The notes under the pieces: generated by a model | Told to the model about the DNA's origin: nothing | The model's database searches: none | The model's input: only the letters and a program-made list of their open reading frames with translations | Assembly (NCBI GenBank): GCA_020975725.1 | Contig: QXJR01000016.1 | Span: 372,001-436,000 of the forward strand | Length of the DNA: 64,000 bases | Reading direction: 5' to 3' | Source of the DNA: Picocystis sp. L7 | Lineage: Eukaryota; Chlorophyta; Picocystophyceae; Picocystales; Picocystaceae | Made by a program: the position numbers and the translations under genes | Shown here: positions 20,442 through 31,557 of the stretch, piece by piece | Layout: every line of letters begins with the position of its first letter | How positions within the stretch are numbered: the first letter of the stretch is position 1

Positions 20442-22793
20442 ATGGAGCAAAGTTTACTCCATATTGGGCCTGTTGGCTTCCCACAGGGCCCTTGGTCTAC
20501 GGCTGAGGGGGCTTTGTGTGAAGTGAACACATTTTTAAGTTTGTGTGAAGATGGTAAATCGTGGGTTCGGTTTGGTGGGTCGATACCGGCTACAAAAAAA
20601 TCTGGACAAAGGAAGAAAATCTTGTGTCGCAGAAGTGGCAACCGCCCCTCTCAAGCCCATATACGGCGAACAACAACTCAATGTAATGGTTGTCCCTATG
20701 GGTTCATCGTTGAGGAACGTGATGGCAAATGGTACTTGAAACGTTTTATTTCCCTAGTTCACAACCATGAATTGTTCAAGGAGGATCATGCGGGTGAATT
20801 GCGGGTAATACCCGCGGAACGGACCATTCCCAATGAAGTATTGGATTATGGGCAATCCTTGTTACGATCGGGTATGCGGATGCGAGATATACATGTGAGC
20901 TTACAACAAATGATGAAAGACAAAGGAGAAACACCAATGTGGACATACAAGGATGTTTGTAACAAGTTGGCACCTTCTTTGGGGGAAAAAGCAAGAGATT
21001 GTAGTGACTTTCTAAATCTACTTCGCAACCGTCATGATAGCAAGTCGTGGAACATTCATTGCGATAATGAAGGAAGATTGTCGAGGGCATTCTTCACCCT
21101 CGAGGAAGGTAAAGAGGCGTGGATCAAAGCTTCGAGTTCGCGGGTTCTTCTTTATGATACTAGTCATGCCACGAATAGACATGGGATGAAGCTTGGGTGT
21201 TTTTGTACAACTAATGCCAATGGGATGACGGTCATTGTTGCTTGCTCTTTGCTCGTGCAAGAGACCGTTGAAGATTTTGAGTGGGTTTTCAAATCCCTCG
21301 AGGATGCTTCAAATAGTCATGCACCCCGTGTGGTATTGACAGATGGTGACCAAGCGATGGCATATGCATTGAAGAGTACATGGCCGGAAGTAACTCATTT
21401 GCTATGCCTATGGCACTTTGCACAAAACGTGGTGAAGAACTTGAAGCCGATTCTTGGGAATTCATGGTCCACATTTCGCAAGTTGTTCTGGGAGATAGCA
21501 ATGGACTCGGATGCCCGGTCAATCGAATCATTTGAGAGAGATTTTGAACAGCTCAAGGAGCTTGTTTCGAAGGTTGTAGCAGAGAGGGCCAACAAGGGTG
21601 GAAAAAGTGCCAAAGGTACATCTTTCGAAGATCACAATGATTGGAAAACGTCCCAAGTAGAGGCCCCACTCGATGAAGGGACATACCAAGCAAACGACAA
21701 ATCAATGGGCTCTTCAAGTATGCCTTCTAAAAAGTGGACGACGACACAAAAAGCAACAAGGTACTTAGATATGATGTATGCAAAAAGGAGACAATGGGCT
21801 AGTAGATGGACTTGGCAACATTTCACTCAAGGGGCTCATTCCACTCAACGGTCAGAATCTATACACGCTGCCATCAAGGGGTTTCTTTCCTCTCGGAGTT
21901 CGTTAACTCACTTGTTGAACAAGTTGTCAGAATACGCCAATGAGAAAATGAGTGAAAATTATATGCGTGTTCTACATGGGAGACTATTTCAAGCTAGCCA
22001 GATTTTGCATTCACCTCTTCTTGATAGTGCGGCTGATTTCATCACTCCATTTGCATGGCGTCATCTGAGCGGGCAACTAAACCAAGCACAATATTACCTT
22101 GTGAGTAAAGAAGGTGGGATGGCAAGTGAACAATATCATGTTCAAAGAATTCGTACAAATTCAACTCACAATGAGCCAAATAGTGTCCGTATGGAGGGTG
22201 CTAATGAAGCTACTGAGCAAACCATTGAAACTACCAATTCTTTGGATGCGGAGCTAGGAATATCATCAAGATTGGACAGCCGCTCAACTTCCCTTGGGAG
22301 ATGTTCATGCCAATATAGCTTAAACATGGGCTTGCCTTGTAGGCATATGTTGGCTCTCTATATTCACAAGCAAATCTTCTCATTCAAAGGTGATGAATTC
22401 AATGAAAATTGGAAGCTTGAATGCAACCAACGAACATTGAATGCATATAAAGACTTTTACTCAACAAGCAATGCTCCAAATGTTGAGTTATTGGCCATTA
22501 GAGAGAAAGAATTGCAAACAAAAGAACAAGTTTATGTAGCAATCCAACAAAAGGCCAAATATGTATGTGAGCTGGCATCATGTGTGAATGATGCAAGCAC
22601 TACCGATATCGTACTAAGGGAACTTGACAAACTTGCCGCCACCATAGTAGAAAAACACTCATCGCTTGGGTCACCCCCTAACGTTCCAATCCATGCGCAA
22701 GGAGCATGCCAAATGTTAAACCCTCCATCGGTACGTGGCAAGGGGAGACCACAGCAAAAAAGGCGGAGGCCATGTACGGAGATTCACAAGTAG
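20442..22793 (+). CDS. FAR1/MULE-family transposase
   Basis: 783 aa from the first ATG, which lies 35 bp after the last 53-bp repeat unit; the frame continues upstream into the array without an ATG. Domains in order: a FAR1 / WRKY-GCM1-type zinc-binding DNA-binding domain (about 40-140) with TQCNGCPYGF and VHNHEL; the MULE transposase domain with acidic residues in LLYDTSHATNRHGM (near 239), VVLTDGDQAMAYAL (near 301) and QRSESIHAAIKG (near 471); and a C-terminal SWIM zinc finger, CSCQYSLNMGLPCRHMLAL (near 620-640). All key motifs are present and the frame is uninterrupted, so the enzyme may be active. Land-plant FHY3/FAR1 light-signalling factors derive from this family, but the position inside intact terminal repeats marks this copy as a real transposase. 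It catalyses cut-and-paste movement. Confidence 0.95.
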   Translation: MEQSLLHIGPVGFPQGPWSTAEGALCEVNTFLSLCEDGKSWVRFGGSIPATKKSGQRKKILCRRSGNRPSQAHIRRTTTQCNGCPYGFIVEERDGKWYLKRFISLVHNHELFKEDHAGELRVIPAERTIPNEVLDYGQSLLRSGMRMRDIHVSLQQMMKDKGETPMWTYKDVCNKLAPSLGEKARDCSDFLNLLRNRHDSKSWNIHCDNEGRLSRAFFTLEEGKEAWIKASSSRVLLYDTSHATNRHGMKLGCFCTTNANGMTVIVACSLLVQETVEDFEWVFKSLEDASNSHAPRVVLTDGDQAMAYALKSTWPEVTHLLCLWHFAQNVVKNLKPILGNSWSTFRKLFWEIAMDSDARSIESFERDFEQLKELVSKVVAERANKGGKSAKGTSFEDHNDWKTSQVEAPLDEGTYQANDKSMGSSSMPSKKWTTTQKATRYLDMMYAKRRQWASRWTWQHFTQGAHSTQRSESIHAAIKGFLSSRSSLTHLLNKLSEYANEKMSENYMRVLHGRLFQASQILHSPLLDSAADFITPFAWRHLSGQLNQAQYYLVSKEGGMASEQYHVQRIRTNSTHNEPNSVRMEGANEATEQTIETTNSLDAELGISSRLDSRSTSLGRCSCQYSLNMGLPCRHMLALYIHKQIFSFKGDEFNENWKLECNQRTLNAYKDFYSTSNAPNVELLAIREKELQTKEQVYVAIQQKAKYVCELASCVNDASTTDIVLRELDKLAATIVEKHSSLGSPPNVPIHAQGACQMLNPPSVRGKGRPQQKRRRPCTEIHK

Positions 22794-22910
22794 TTCAAGG
22801 ATAGCAGATGCAGCTGTTGAAAAGATGAAGTCATTTACCACATTTACAGCACACTCCAGCTCAACCTCCTTAACTCTTTTCCAACCAACTTTCAAAGGTG
22901 GCTCTTAACT
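22794..22910. other. Short 3' spacer between transposase and right array
   Basis: About 117 bp of AT-rich sequence separates the transposase stop from the first right-array repeat. It should hold the transposase 3' end; no canonical AATAAA is obvious. Confidence 0.5.
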
Positions 22911-25900
22911 GCAGCCCACCTGGCTGTCCGATGCCGTCACCTGCTGTCCTGGATGCCTCCAAAGCAGCCCACCTGGCTGTCCGATACCGTCACCTGCTGT
23001 CCTGGATGCCTCCAAAGCAGCCCACCTGGCTGTCCGATGCCGTCACCTGCTGTCCTGGAAGCCTCCAAAGCAGCCCACCTGGCTGTCCGATGCCGTCACC
23101 TGCTGTCCTGGAAGCCTCCAAAGCAGCCCACCTGGCTGTCCGATGCCGTCACCTGCTGTCCTGGAAGCCTCCAAAGCAGCCCACCTGGCTGTCCGATGCC
23201 GTCACCTGCTGTCCTGGAAGCCTCCAAAGCAGCCCACCTGGCTGTCCGATGCCGTCACCTGCTGTCCTGGATGCCTCCAAAGCAGCCCACCTGGCTGTCC
23301 GATACCGTCACCTGCTGTCCTGGATGCCTCCAAAGCAGCCCACCTGGCTGTCCGATGCCGTCACCTGCTGTCCTGGATGCCTCCAAAGCAGCCCACCTGG
23401 CTGTCCGATGCCGTCACCTGCTGTCCTGGAAGCCTCCAAAGCAGCCCACCTGGCTGTCCGATACCGTCACCTGCTGTCCTGGATGCCTCCAAAGCAGCCC
23501 ACCTGGCTGTCCGATGCCGTCACCTGCTGTCCTGGAAGCCTCCAAAGCAGCCCACCTGGCTGCCCGATGCCGTCACCTGCTGTCCTGGATGCCTCCAAAG
23601 CAGCCCACCTGGCTGTCCGATGCCGTCACCTGCTGTCCTGGATGCCTCCAAAGCAGCCCACCTGGCTGTCCGATACCGTCACCTGCTGTCCTGGATGCCT
23701 CCAAAGCAGCCCACCTGGCTGTCCGATGCCGTCACCTGCTGTCCTGGAAGCCTCCAAAGCAGCCCACCTGGCTGTCCGATACCGTCACCTGCTGTCCTGG
23801 ATGCCTCCAAAGCAGCCCACCTGGCTGTCCGATGCCGTCACCTGCTGTCCTGGAAGCCTCCAAAGCAGCCCACCTGGCTGTCCGATGCCGTCACCTGCTG
23901 TCCTGGATGCCTCCAAAGCAGCCCACCTGGCTGTCCGATGCCGTCACCTGCTGTCCTGGAAGCCTCCAAAGCAGCCCACCTGGCTGTCCAATACCGTCAC
24001 CTGCTGTCCTGGATGCCTCCAAAGCAGCCCACCTGGCTGTCCGATGCCGTCACCTGCTGTCCTGGATGCCTCCAAAGCAGCCCACCTGGCTGTCCGATGC
24101 CGTCACCTGCTGTCCTGGATGCCTCCAAAGCAGCCCACCTGGCTGTCCGATACCGTCACCTGCTGTCCTGGATGCCTCCAAAGCAGCCCACCTGGCTGTC
24201 CGATGCCGTCACCTGCTGTCCTGGAAGCCTCCAAAGCAGCCCACCTGGCTGTCCGATGCCGTCACCTGCTGTCCTGGATGCCTCCAAAGCAGCCCACCTG
24301 GCTGTCCGATGCCGTCACCTGCTGTCCTGGAAGCCTCCAAAGCAGCCCACCTGGCTGTCCAATACCGTCACCTGCTGTCCTGGATGCCTCCAAAGCAGCC
24401 CACCTGGCTGTCCGATGCCGTCACCTGCTGTCCTGGATGCCTCCAAAGCAGCCCACCTGGCTGTCCGATGCCGTCACCTGCTGTCCTGGATGCCTCCAAA
24501 GCAGCCCACCTGGCTGTCCGATACCGTCACCTACTGTCCTGGATGCCTCCAAAGCAGCCCACCTGGCTGTCCGATACCGTCACCTGCTGTCCTGGATGCC
24601 TCCAAAGCAGCCCACCTGGCTGTCCGATGCCGTCACCTGCTGTCCTGGAAGCCTCCAAAGCAGCCCACCTGGCTGTCCGATGCCGTCACCTGCTGTCCTG
24701 GATGCCTCCAAAGCAGCCCACCTGGCTGTCCGATGCCGTCACCTGCTGTCCTGGATGCCTCCAAAGCAGCCCACCTGGCTGTCCGATGCCGTCACCTGCT
24801 GTCCTGGATGCCTCCAAAGCAGCCCACCTGGCTGTCCGATACCGTCACCTGCTGTCCTGGATGCCTCCAAAGCAGCCCACCTGGCTGTCCGATACCGTCA
24901 CCTGCTGTCCTGGATGCCTCCAAAGCAGCCCACCTGGCTGTCCGATGCCGTCACCTGCTGTCCTGGATGCCTCCAAAGCAGCCCACCTGGCTGTCCGATA
25001 CCGTCACCTGCTGTCCTGGAAGCCTCCAAAGCAGCCCACCTGGCTGTCCGATGCCGTCACCTGCTGTCCTGGAAGCCTCCAAAGCAGCCCACCTGGCTGT
25101 CCGATGCCGTCACCTGCTGTCCTGGATGCCTCCAAAGCAGCCCACCTGGCTGTCCGATGCCGTCACCTGCTGTCCTGGATGCCTCCAAAGCAGCCCACCT
25201 GGCTGTCCGATACCGTCACCTGCTGTCCTGGATGCCTCCAAAGCAGCCCACCTGGCTGTCCGATACCGTCACCTGCTGTCCTGGATGCCTCCAAAGCAGC
25301 CCACCTGGCTGTCCGATACCGTCACCTGCTGTCCTGGATGCCTCCAAAGCAGCCCACCTGGCTGTCCGATGCCGTCACCTGCTGTCCTGGAAGCCTCCAA
25401 AGCAGCCCACCTGGCTGTCCGATGCCGTCACCTGCTGTCCTGGATGCCTCCAAAGCAGCCCACCTGGCTGTCCGATGCCGTCACCTGCTGTCCTGGAAGC
25501 CTCCAAAGCAGCCCACCTGGCTGTCCGATGCCGTCACCTGCTGTCCTGGATGCCTCCAAAGCAGCCCACCTGGCTGTCCGATACCGTCACCTGCTGTCCT
25601 GGATGCCTCCAAAGCAGCCCACCTGGCTGTCCGATGCCGTCACCTGCTGTCCTGGATGCCTCCAAAGCAGCCCACCTGGCTGTCCGATGCCGTCACCTGC
25701 TGTCCTGGATGCCTCCAAAGCAGCCCACCTGGCTGTCCGATGCCGTCACCTGCTGTCCTGGAAGCCTCCAAAGCAGCCCACCTGGCTGTCCGATGCCGTC
25801 ACCTGCTGTCCTGGATGCCTCCAAAGCAGCCCACCTGGCTGTCCGATACCGTCACCTGCTGTCCTGGATGCCTCCAAAGCAGCCCACCTGGCTGTCCGAT

Positions 25901-26028
25901 GCCGTCACCTGCTGTCCTGGATGCCTCCAAAGCAGCCCACCTGGCTGTCCGATGCCGTCACCTGCTGTCCTGGATGCCTCCAAAGCAGCCCACCTGGCTG
26001 TCCGATGCCGTCACCTGCTGTCCTGGAT
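22911..26028 (-). repeat. Right-arm array of the same 53-bp repeat, inverted, about 59 copies
   Basis: Reverse complement of the left-arm repeat with the same variant positions. It is 28 or so units shorter than the left array, so arm lengths differ although the outer termini match exactly; array length therefore changes independently of the termini. One unit at about 23563 has the GGGCAGCC-type variant. Confidence 0.96.
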
Positions 26029-26032
26029 GTCG

Positions 26033-26537
26033 CAAATGCAGCCCGCAACAACACCCACGGTCGGCGCCTGCTGTCTTTTCGGTTGCTGCTGGCGGGTGTG
26101 AACAGGCTGCCGAGACGTGTTGATCGACGTGCGTTTTTTTTTTTCCGGCTGTGTTCGCGTTCTTTCGCGGTGGTCTGTGGCGGGAAAGTCGTCGGAAATG
26201 GCTCAGCAAGTCGATCAATGTATGAGTCCTTTGGTTGTTTTGGCTTGGTCGTTTCCTTGTCCTCCGGTGAGACCCAAGGGTGCCCCCCCTTCGCCTCACA
26301 ATGGAGCGGGAATCGCTCTGCGGCAGTTGTCGCTTTCGAGACAGGCGATCGATGAATCGGTGAATCGTTCAAGCGAATATTTCGAAGACACGAGGAGGAA
26401 TCCTTGTTCCTCTGCATGTTTTTGTTCAAAAGTGTATATTTACTCCTCGCTGTTTGGTTCGAATGGAACGGACGGTGGTTGATCCCGCAGAGGAAAAAAC
26501 TGGCTAATTTGTAGCCTGGCTACAAATAGATAAACCG
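26033..26537 (-). repeat. Right outer terminal inverted repeat
   Basis: Exact inverted counterpart of 15266-15770, ending GGCTACAAATAGATAAACCG. It includes the mirror of the tip palindrome at 26507-26527. Confidence 0.93.
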
Positions 26538-26546
26538 TCGAGGGGG
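26538..26546. repeat. Right target-site duplication of the MULE
   Basis: TCGAGGGGG, identical to 15257-15265. Confidence 0.93.
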
Positions 26547-26944
26547 AGGCCCTGGGGGGGATCGAGCACGTGTTTCATTTCTTCTCGACCTCGTCGTGCT
26601 GCGCGTGCTTTGCTCGTGCTGCGCGTGCTTCGATCGAGGCAGGGCTGCAGATCGCGCAAGTCTTTCGTGGAGGAAGGTCCCGGAGGCGAACTTGCAGGCG
26701 GAGGAAGGATTCCGAGGAGAAAAGGAAGAGAAGACGTTGCAGGGACAGCCAGGTGCCGGGACGTGCACGTCCACGAGGAAGACGAAGCGCGTGCTTGCTC
26801 CGACCCATCCAAGTGGATCGACGTCCATCTGCATGGGAAGGTGAGAAACGTCGGCACGGAATTCTCGTGCTGAGAACGTCGGAAGGAGACGCGAAAGAGG
26901 GCGCTTGGGCGACACGACGGCCTGGCTGTTCGTGCTTCGACACC
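26547..26944. promoter_or_regulatory. Upstream region of the lipase gene, right flank of the MULE
   Basis: About 400 bp between the transposon and the lipase ATG. Frames are open in several phases but motif-free. Before the insertion this region and 15153-15256 formed one divergent spacer of roughly 510 bp between the helicase and the lipase. A direct repeat GTGCTGCGCGTGCTT occurs twice at about 26595-26630. Confidence 0.5.
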
Positions 26945-28951
26945 ATGTCGCACGCTCCGCCTCCCTTCTCGACGCAGAGACGTGCACCGTCGCTGCTGCC
27001 GATATCGAGGGATGTTTCGGGACGCGAAGGAGATGAAGAAGACAGACGGACGCCAGCCTCCTTGGCGTGGCTCCCGCTGCGCGTGGTGAGCTTGGTGTGG
27101 ACGCTATTCTACCGGACACACACGACGTGCGTGGAGTTCCTCCTGGACGCGACGCTGGGAACGCTCGAAGAGAGTGCCAAGACCGTCAACTACGAGCTCT
27201 TTGCTTCCGTGGCGAGGTTCGCCAACGCCTGGAGTGCAGTCATCATCACCCTCCTCTTCTCGCCAGGATATTACCAGGAGTTGAGAAAACGTTTTCGAAC
27301 GTATGCGGGAAGCGATACGCCGCCGAAGCCGTCCTCCCTGAACGCGTTCGTGGAGCTTGGAGAGGCACTCGACGATAGCTTGCAAGTGGAGGAAGACGAC
27401 GATAGCGGCACGGACGACGAGGAGGTGAGCAGTGCTTCACGGCGACGGGATTCCAACGCATCGCCTTGGAAGGAACGGAAGACGACGCAGCCCTCGGGTC
27501 GCACCAAGCAAGGACAGGAAGAGGCCAGAAACTACGCAGCATTCGAGAGACTGCCAGGTGCAGGGGTGGATGAAGGTACCAGCAACAGGAGTGGCCTCGT
27601 GGAAGACTCCCGAGCATGGATGGAGGTGGGGATCGTCAAATTCTTCAGTGCATGGAGAAATGGGGTTCGAACGATCATGTTCTTGCCGTCACCAAAGCAG
27701 GAGCCTAAAAACGTGGCAAGGGACATGATTGAGGAGACCATTGAAGGTCTCAAGTGGGACAAAGTGATTAATTATGACGAGAGGACGACGGAAGACTTGA
27801 TTCGACAGGCGGGATACCCGTACGAAAAAATCATGGTTCTCACGGAAGATGGGTATGTCATCCAATTGGACAGGATTCCTAGGAAGAGAGCCAGCCGAGT
27901 GGTATACATGCAGCATGGGTTGCTTGATTCTGCCATGGGGTGGATTGCAAATGGGGTGGTTGGCTCGCAAGCCTTTGCAGCCTATGATGCAGGGTCGGAC
28001 GTCTTCCTAGGGAACATGCGTGGATGCCCTCCTCGTAGACACAGGGACAAGTCAAAGGAAGGGCATGCATACTGGAAGTTCAGCATGAACGAGCTCGGCC
28101 TGCAAGACGTCCCAGCCTTTATGGACAAGATCATGCAGGTAAAAGGTATGGAAGGCATAGAAGAACCGCAGATTGATCTTGTCGCTCATAGCCTTGGGGG
28201 CGCAGCGTCGTTGATTTACCTGATTTCGCGTCTGATCATGAATCAGCCTCATCACATTTCCAGGCTCGTACTGCTCTCACCGGCTGGATTTCATCACAAA
28301 AAGATCCCTCCATTGGCGTGGTTCTTCGTGCTGCTGTATCCGCTACAGCCACTGTTCGTCAAATTCTCGCCCGGACTGTTTGTGCCCACGCACTCTCTGA
28401 GGGTTCTCTTTCAGAAGCTGATGGAGGACATCCACGGCCTTCCTGCCCTTAGTGATTTCGTTGACTACATTATCAGCAAAGGGTTTCTTGGGGGGGACAA
28501 AAGTTCGTGGCATAGAAGTATGCGCCTACCCCACTACAACCTAAGTGAGGGTATGCCAGGAACATCGTATCAGATACTATTGCACATATGTCAGTGCTGG
28601 AAGTGGCAGTCATTCGTCTTGTATGACCACGGACCTCAGGGAAACTATGAAACGTATGGGACTGTCAAACCGTTGGACGTGAGTGCCTATTACCACCTGA
28701 TTGATATTCCGGTGCACCTGGTTGGTGGCTCCAAAGATGGCATCGTCCCGGCCGCAAACACGAGGCTTCATTACAAGGTCCTTCGAGAGTGTGGGCGCGA
28801 TGTGACCTACAAGGAATTCAACTATGGCCACCTGGACTTCACTGTTTCGGTGAAAGACGAGTTAAAAGTGTACATATTAAAGTTGCTACAACTGGGAGAT
28901 GACCAGAAGCAGGGACGTGGAAGCGAGAAGGCTGCGCCAATGGATGGCTGA
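26945..28951 (+). CDS. Alpha/beta-hydrolase lipase with AB-hydrolase-associated lipase region
   Basis: 668 aa from the first ATG. The N-terminal 270 residues have hydrophobic stretches (WLPLRVVSLVWTLFYRT; ANAWSAVIITLLFSPGYY) and an acidic, Ser-rich linker. The catalytic half resembles plant At1g73920-type and animal acid lipases: AGYPYEKIMVLTEDGYVIQL is the lipase-associated region, VVYMQHGLLDSAMGW the oxyanion-hole segment, VAHSLGGAA the nucleophile elbow, GGSKDGIVPA the acid and NYGHLDF the histidine. All three triad residues are present. It is likely a membrane-associated triacylglycerol or steryl-ester lipase; the substrate is unknown. A recent transposon insertion about 400 bp upstream may alter its expression. 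Its 3' end is convergent with the next gene across 502 bp. Confidence 0.88.
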   Translation: MSHAPPPFSTQRRAPSLLPISRDVSGREGDEEDRRTPASLAWLPLRVVSLVWTLFYRTHTTCVEFLLDATLGTLEESAKTVNYELFASVARFANAWSAVIITLLFSPGYYQELRKRFRTYAGSDTPPKPSSLNAFVELGEALDDSLQVEEDDDSGTDDEEVSSASRRRDSNASPWKERKTTQPSGRTKQGQEEARNYAAFERLPGAGVDEGTSNRSGLVEDSRAWMEVGIVKFFSAWRNGVRTIMFLPSPKQEPKNVARDMIEETIEGLKWDKVINYDERTTEDLIRQAGYPYEKIMVLTEDGYVIQLDRIPRKRASRVVYMQHGLLDSAMGWIANGVVGSQAFAAYDAGSDVFLGNMRGCPPRRHRDKSKEGHAYWKFSMNELGLQDVPAFMDKIMQVKGMEGIEEPQIDLVAHSLGGAASLIYLISRLIMNQPHHISRLVLLSPAGFHHKKIPPLAWFFVLLYPLQPLFVKFSPGLFVPTHSLRVLFQKLMEDIHGLPALSDFVDYIISKGFLGGDKSSWHRSMRLPHYNLSEGMPGTSYQILLHICQCWKWQSFVLYDHGPQGNYETYGTVKPLDVSAYYHLIDIPVHLVGGSKDGIVPAANTRLHYKVLRECGRDVTYKEFNYGHLDFTVSVKDELKVYILKLLQLGDDQKQGRGSEKAAPMDG

Positions 28952-29453
28952 GCGGATTGAGTTGGAAGCGCATGCACATTTTCAAACACACTCGACCAAT
29001 CCGTCGGGTTTGACGTGCATGATCGTAGACCCAGGGGGGGATGATAGGCTTGAGCTGGCTTGTTCTCCAAGTCCTGCCCAGGAAAGCCTTGATTGTTGAG
29101 CACAGGAAAAGCATTTTTCTAGTTGTTCACCAAAGAAAGGTCGAAGGGCCATTGCAAAAGCACGCCAATCCTTTAAAATTGGGCTGTCCTAATTGGGTCC
29201 GAGGCTTTGCTAATCAGGTGTGTGTGTCGTAGGAAGCTGTGTCATGCGCTGGCAGTTGGACGGGCTTGCAGCGTTCGTGCTGTGTTGTTTTAGGCAAGGC
29301 ATGCCTTTGATGCCTTGGCCACTTCACCATTTTTTTATTCGGAAGACCCATAGCATCCTTTGATGCAAAGTGCTTCTCCAAGCATTGCGCTGAAATAAAG
29401 CCGACTCCGACAGCATCTGAGCATGATTTATTCCCCTATTCGCTTGACAAGGC
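28952..29453. other. Convergent 3' intergenic region
   Basis: About 500 bp between two stops facing each other. AATAAA occurs on the plus strand at about 29393 (for the lipase) and on the minus strand at about 29430 (for the next gene), so both may be polyadenylation signals. No gene is seen. Confidence 0.5.
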
Positions 29454-31079
29454 TCAGTATGTACTACGCAACAAGCGCTCAATTTCGTCGTTCGCCTGAG
29501 CTTGTACTTGCATATTCTCTTGCAGCTCTTCTACTTCTTGGAGCTTCATGAGTTCTTCCTCGATTCCTCTCGCCGTTCCCACGATGCTTGCAGTGGATGC
29601 ATCTCCCAGTTCTACTTCAATCTCTATCATGTTAATCAGCCGCGCGTAGCTGTCCAAAAGTTGCAGCAATTTGGAGAGCCTTTCTTCCACCCCAGACCTT
29701 GCGCTGGCTAGTATGCTCATCCTTGTGTCGTAAGCCCCAGGATCCCCGACCGCATCTATTTTGTTTTGCAGTTGCCAGTATCTCGCAAGTTTCCGTACAT
29801 CCTCTGAAGCACTCTCTGTTATCTCGGCTAATTTTTCCATCAGCTGATCGTGTTGGGACAAAAGCTGCTGCCTCGCTGCAGAAACCGATACTGCCCCAGA
29901 TGGCAGTTTCTTCAGCTCTGGCAAGATGTACGCGTTTCCCAGGACCGCGCTCCCTACGACTGCAGCTGCTGCCCCAGCAGAAAGAAGAGGCAGGGAGGGA
30001 TCAATCAAGGAGGATGCAGCGTCCCCGCCAGCAGCGAGCACTGCAACCGGCATCACCCAGGAGGGTATGCCGGGAGTCTTTCCTGAGGGCGGAGGTCGAA
30101 GCAGCTCCACCTCTTTCCCAAGATCGTGGTTCACCAGAAGCATCGGCTCACCGGCACGCTTTCCGGGTGCCCGGGCCGCGTAAAATTTCCCTTTCTTGGC
30201 ATTGGTAGGGGCACCAATGCAGGTGACACGCTGCCCTTCTTGCGCTGGAACATCCGCCGTAGCTGTGGCCACGCGGAAGCTCCTTGCTGACGCATCGGGC
30301 GCCTTGACCACGATTTCATGAATGGCCTCTATGTGCGGATCCTTCCAAGCACCTATCATCCTCGCTCCTTTGAGCAGCAGATTCTCTTGCCAGCCCAGCA
30401 CCTCCGATTTCACTTGGACCACATCACCCGAGAAGAGCTCGTACTCGTGCCTGCACCCGCTGCAGCTGGCTTTGGAGCATCCTTCTTGCGGTTTCACGAC
30501 CGCAAGTGGCAGCGTCGGGCAGAGCGGACATCGCACAATGTTCCCGAATGGCACTTCTTCCCCTTTCGGAACGCCTCTTCTTCTGACGTCGGCAAGGACG
30601 CCGGTGGCATCGTTCACTCGGAGGGCCTGGCACATCCCTTTGATCACCAGTTCCACCGTCGAGAGCGTGCATCCTGGCCATTTCAAGACGCCGTTTCGAC
30701 TCCACGCGTGCGGATGGCTGCTCGAGACGGTGCGCATGCACGCGTACATGGACAGGACCAGCTCGTGGTTCCCACGCTGCAGGGCCGTTTCGATGATTTC
30801 GGTGCACAGCAGCTCGTCCAGCACGGGTTTCTCGCCTTCCGGATCTTCCTCCATGGCGTCCCAATGCGCCTGCAGCTTCATCAGCGCCTCGTTCGCGTCC
30901 TTGCAGGACACCACGCTGCGCACCAACGCCGCGTCCGACACGCCAGGACGCGCGGACGCGCTTCTCGCGCGCCACCGGCTCCTCGTGTGCCTTCTCGCGG
31001 TTCGTTTCTGGCGCCACGGCTCCCCTTGCGTCCCTTTCCCGCCCGTCCAGGCGCGTTTCGGCGTCGTTTTCTGCGCCAT
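29454..31079 (-). CDS. Probable plastid membrane protein of unknown function with Cys-rich motif and coiled-coil C-terminus
   Basis: 541 aa from the first ATG. The first 60 residues are Arg/Thr/Ala-rich ([10 protein letters not shown]) like a transit peptide. Residues about 60-180 are helical and repeat-like. A four-cysteine motif follows, [11 protein letters not shown] then [16 protein letters not shown], probably a zinc ribbon. A middle domain contains [19 protein letters not shown] and [17 protein letters not shown], followed by a hydrophobic Ala/Gly/Leu region (about 340-390) that could cross or enter a membrane. The last 140 residues are a long coiled coil. I recognise the general type as conserved in the green lineage but cannot name it and assign no function. 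It is divergent from the GalE gene. Confidence 0.6.
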   Translation of the reverse strand: MAQKTTPKRAWTGGKGTQGEPWRQKRTARRHTRSRWRARSASARPGVSDAALVRSVVSCKDANEALMKLQAHWDAMEEDPEGEKPVLDELLCTEIIETALQRGNHELVLSMYACMRTVSSSHPHAWSRNGVLKWPGCTLSTVELVIKGMCQALRVNDATGVLADVRRRGVPKGEEVPFGNIVRCPLCPTLPLAVVKPQEGCSKASCSGCRHEYELFSGDVVQVKSEVLGWQENLLLKGARMIGAWKDPHIEAIHEIVVKAPDASARSFRVATATADVPAQEGQRVTCIGAPTNAKKGKFYAARAPGKRAGEPMLLVNHDLGKEVELLRPPPSGKTPGIPSWVMPVAVLAAGGDAASSLIDPSLPLLSAGAAAAVVGSAVLGNAYILPELKKLPSGAVSVSAARQQLLSQHDQLMEKLAEITESASEDVRKLARYWQLQNKIDAVGDPGAYDTRMSILASARSGVEERLSKLLQLLDSYARLINMIEIEVELGDASTASIVGTARGIEEELMKLQEVEELQENMQVQAQANDEIERLLRSTY

Positions 31080-31557
31080 GGCACGTCGAAATGGCGCGTT
31101 GGATGGCGATTCCGTTGGCACGTCGGTCCTCTCGGGGCCATGGCTCCGGTCTTCCCCTCCAATGGAAAGGGACTCGTCCTCCTTTCGAAAGGGAGGGAGA
31201 TCCCCCTTTCGAAACCGAAGCGACCCCGGATCGATCGGAAACCCGAGAGATCTGTACCGGTGCCGCAGAGGACGAAACAGGTTTCCACCGATCCTCCTCT
31301 GCGCACGTGTCGCGAGGCGACCCGACCTGCGCCCTTATCCTCCTCTCGCGCGGAGGAATCCCTGGCCCCGTCCCTCGTATCCTCTGCGGTCGCGGTCCAT
31401 GGCTCGTGGATTCGTGGTCGAGCACGTGATCGGACGCCTTCCACGTCCATTTCCATCGCGACTCGAATCCTTCGCGTGGCGACGAGAAGCGCCACACAAG
31501 AAGCGTCGGATCGAAGCCTGCGGGAGCGATCGGACAGGTCAAAAGGCGTGTGGGAAG
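31080..31557. promoter_or_regulatory. Divergent promoter region, unknown protein / GalE
   Basis: A 478-bp GC-rich spacer between ATGs. It contains several copies of the shared spacer vocabulary: TTTCGAAAGGGAGG, CCCCTTTCGAAACC, GGATCGATCGGAAACCCG. No TATA-like element stands out. Confidence 0.5.

Larger units (their letters stand above)
15266..26537 (+). mobile_element. Foldback-type Mutator-like element (MULE), 11.3 kb, apparently intact
   Basis: The element starts CGGTTTATCTATTTGTAGCC and ends with the exact reverse complement. The outer 505 or so bases of the arms (15266-15770 and 26033-26537) correspond base for base without net insertion or deletion, and I see no mismatch by eye. Inside them, each arm is a tandem array of one 53-bp repeat in opposite orientation (about 87 copies left, 59 right). 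The centre holds one transposase gene on the plus strand. Perfect 9-bp target duplications and near-identical termini point to very recent insertion. The centre is visibly AT-richer than the host genes. The design recalls plant FARE elements and Drosophila foldback elements. It may be autonomous. Confidence 0.93.

Noticed and set aside
15448-20484. Open frames of up to about 1,680 codons across the left 53-bp array, and about 1,070 codons across the right array
   Set aside because: The 53-bp unit lacks stops and shifts frame each copy, so all three frames of one strand stay open. The Cys/Pro-rich translations are simply the repeat read in rotation.
15774-26028. CRISPR-like array
   Set aside because: Contiguous 53-bp repeats without unique spacers, in a eukaryotic transposon.
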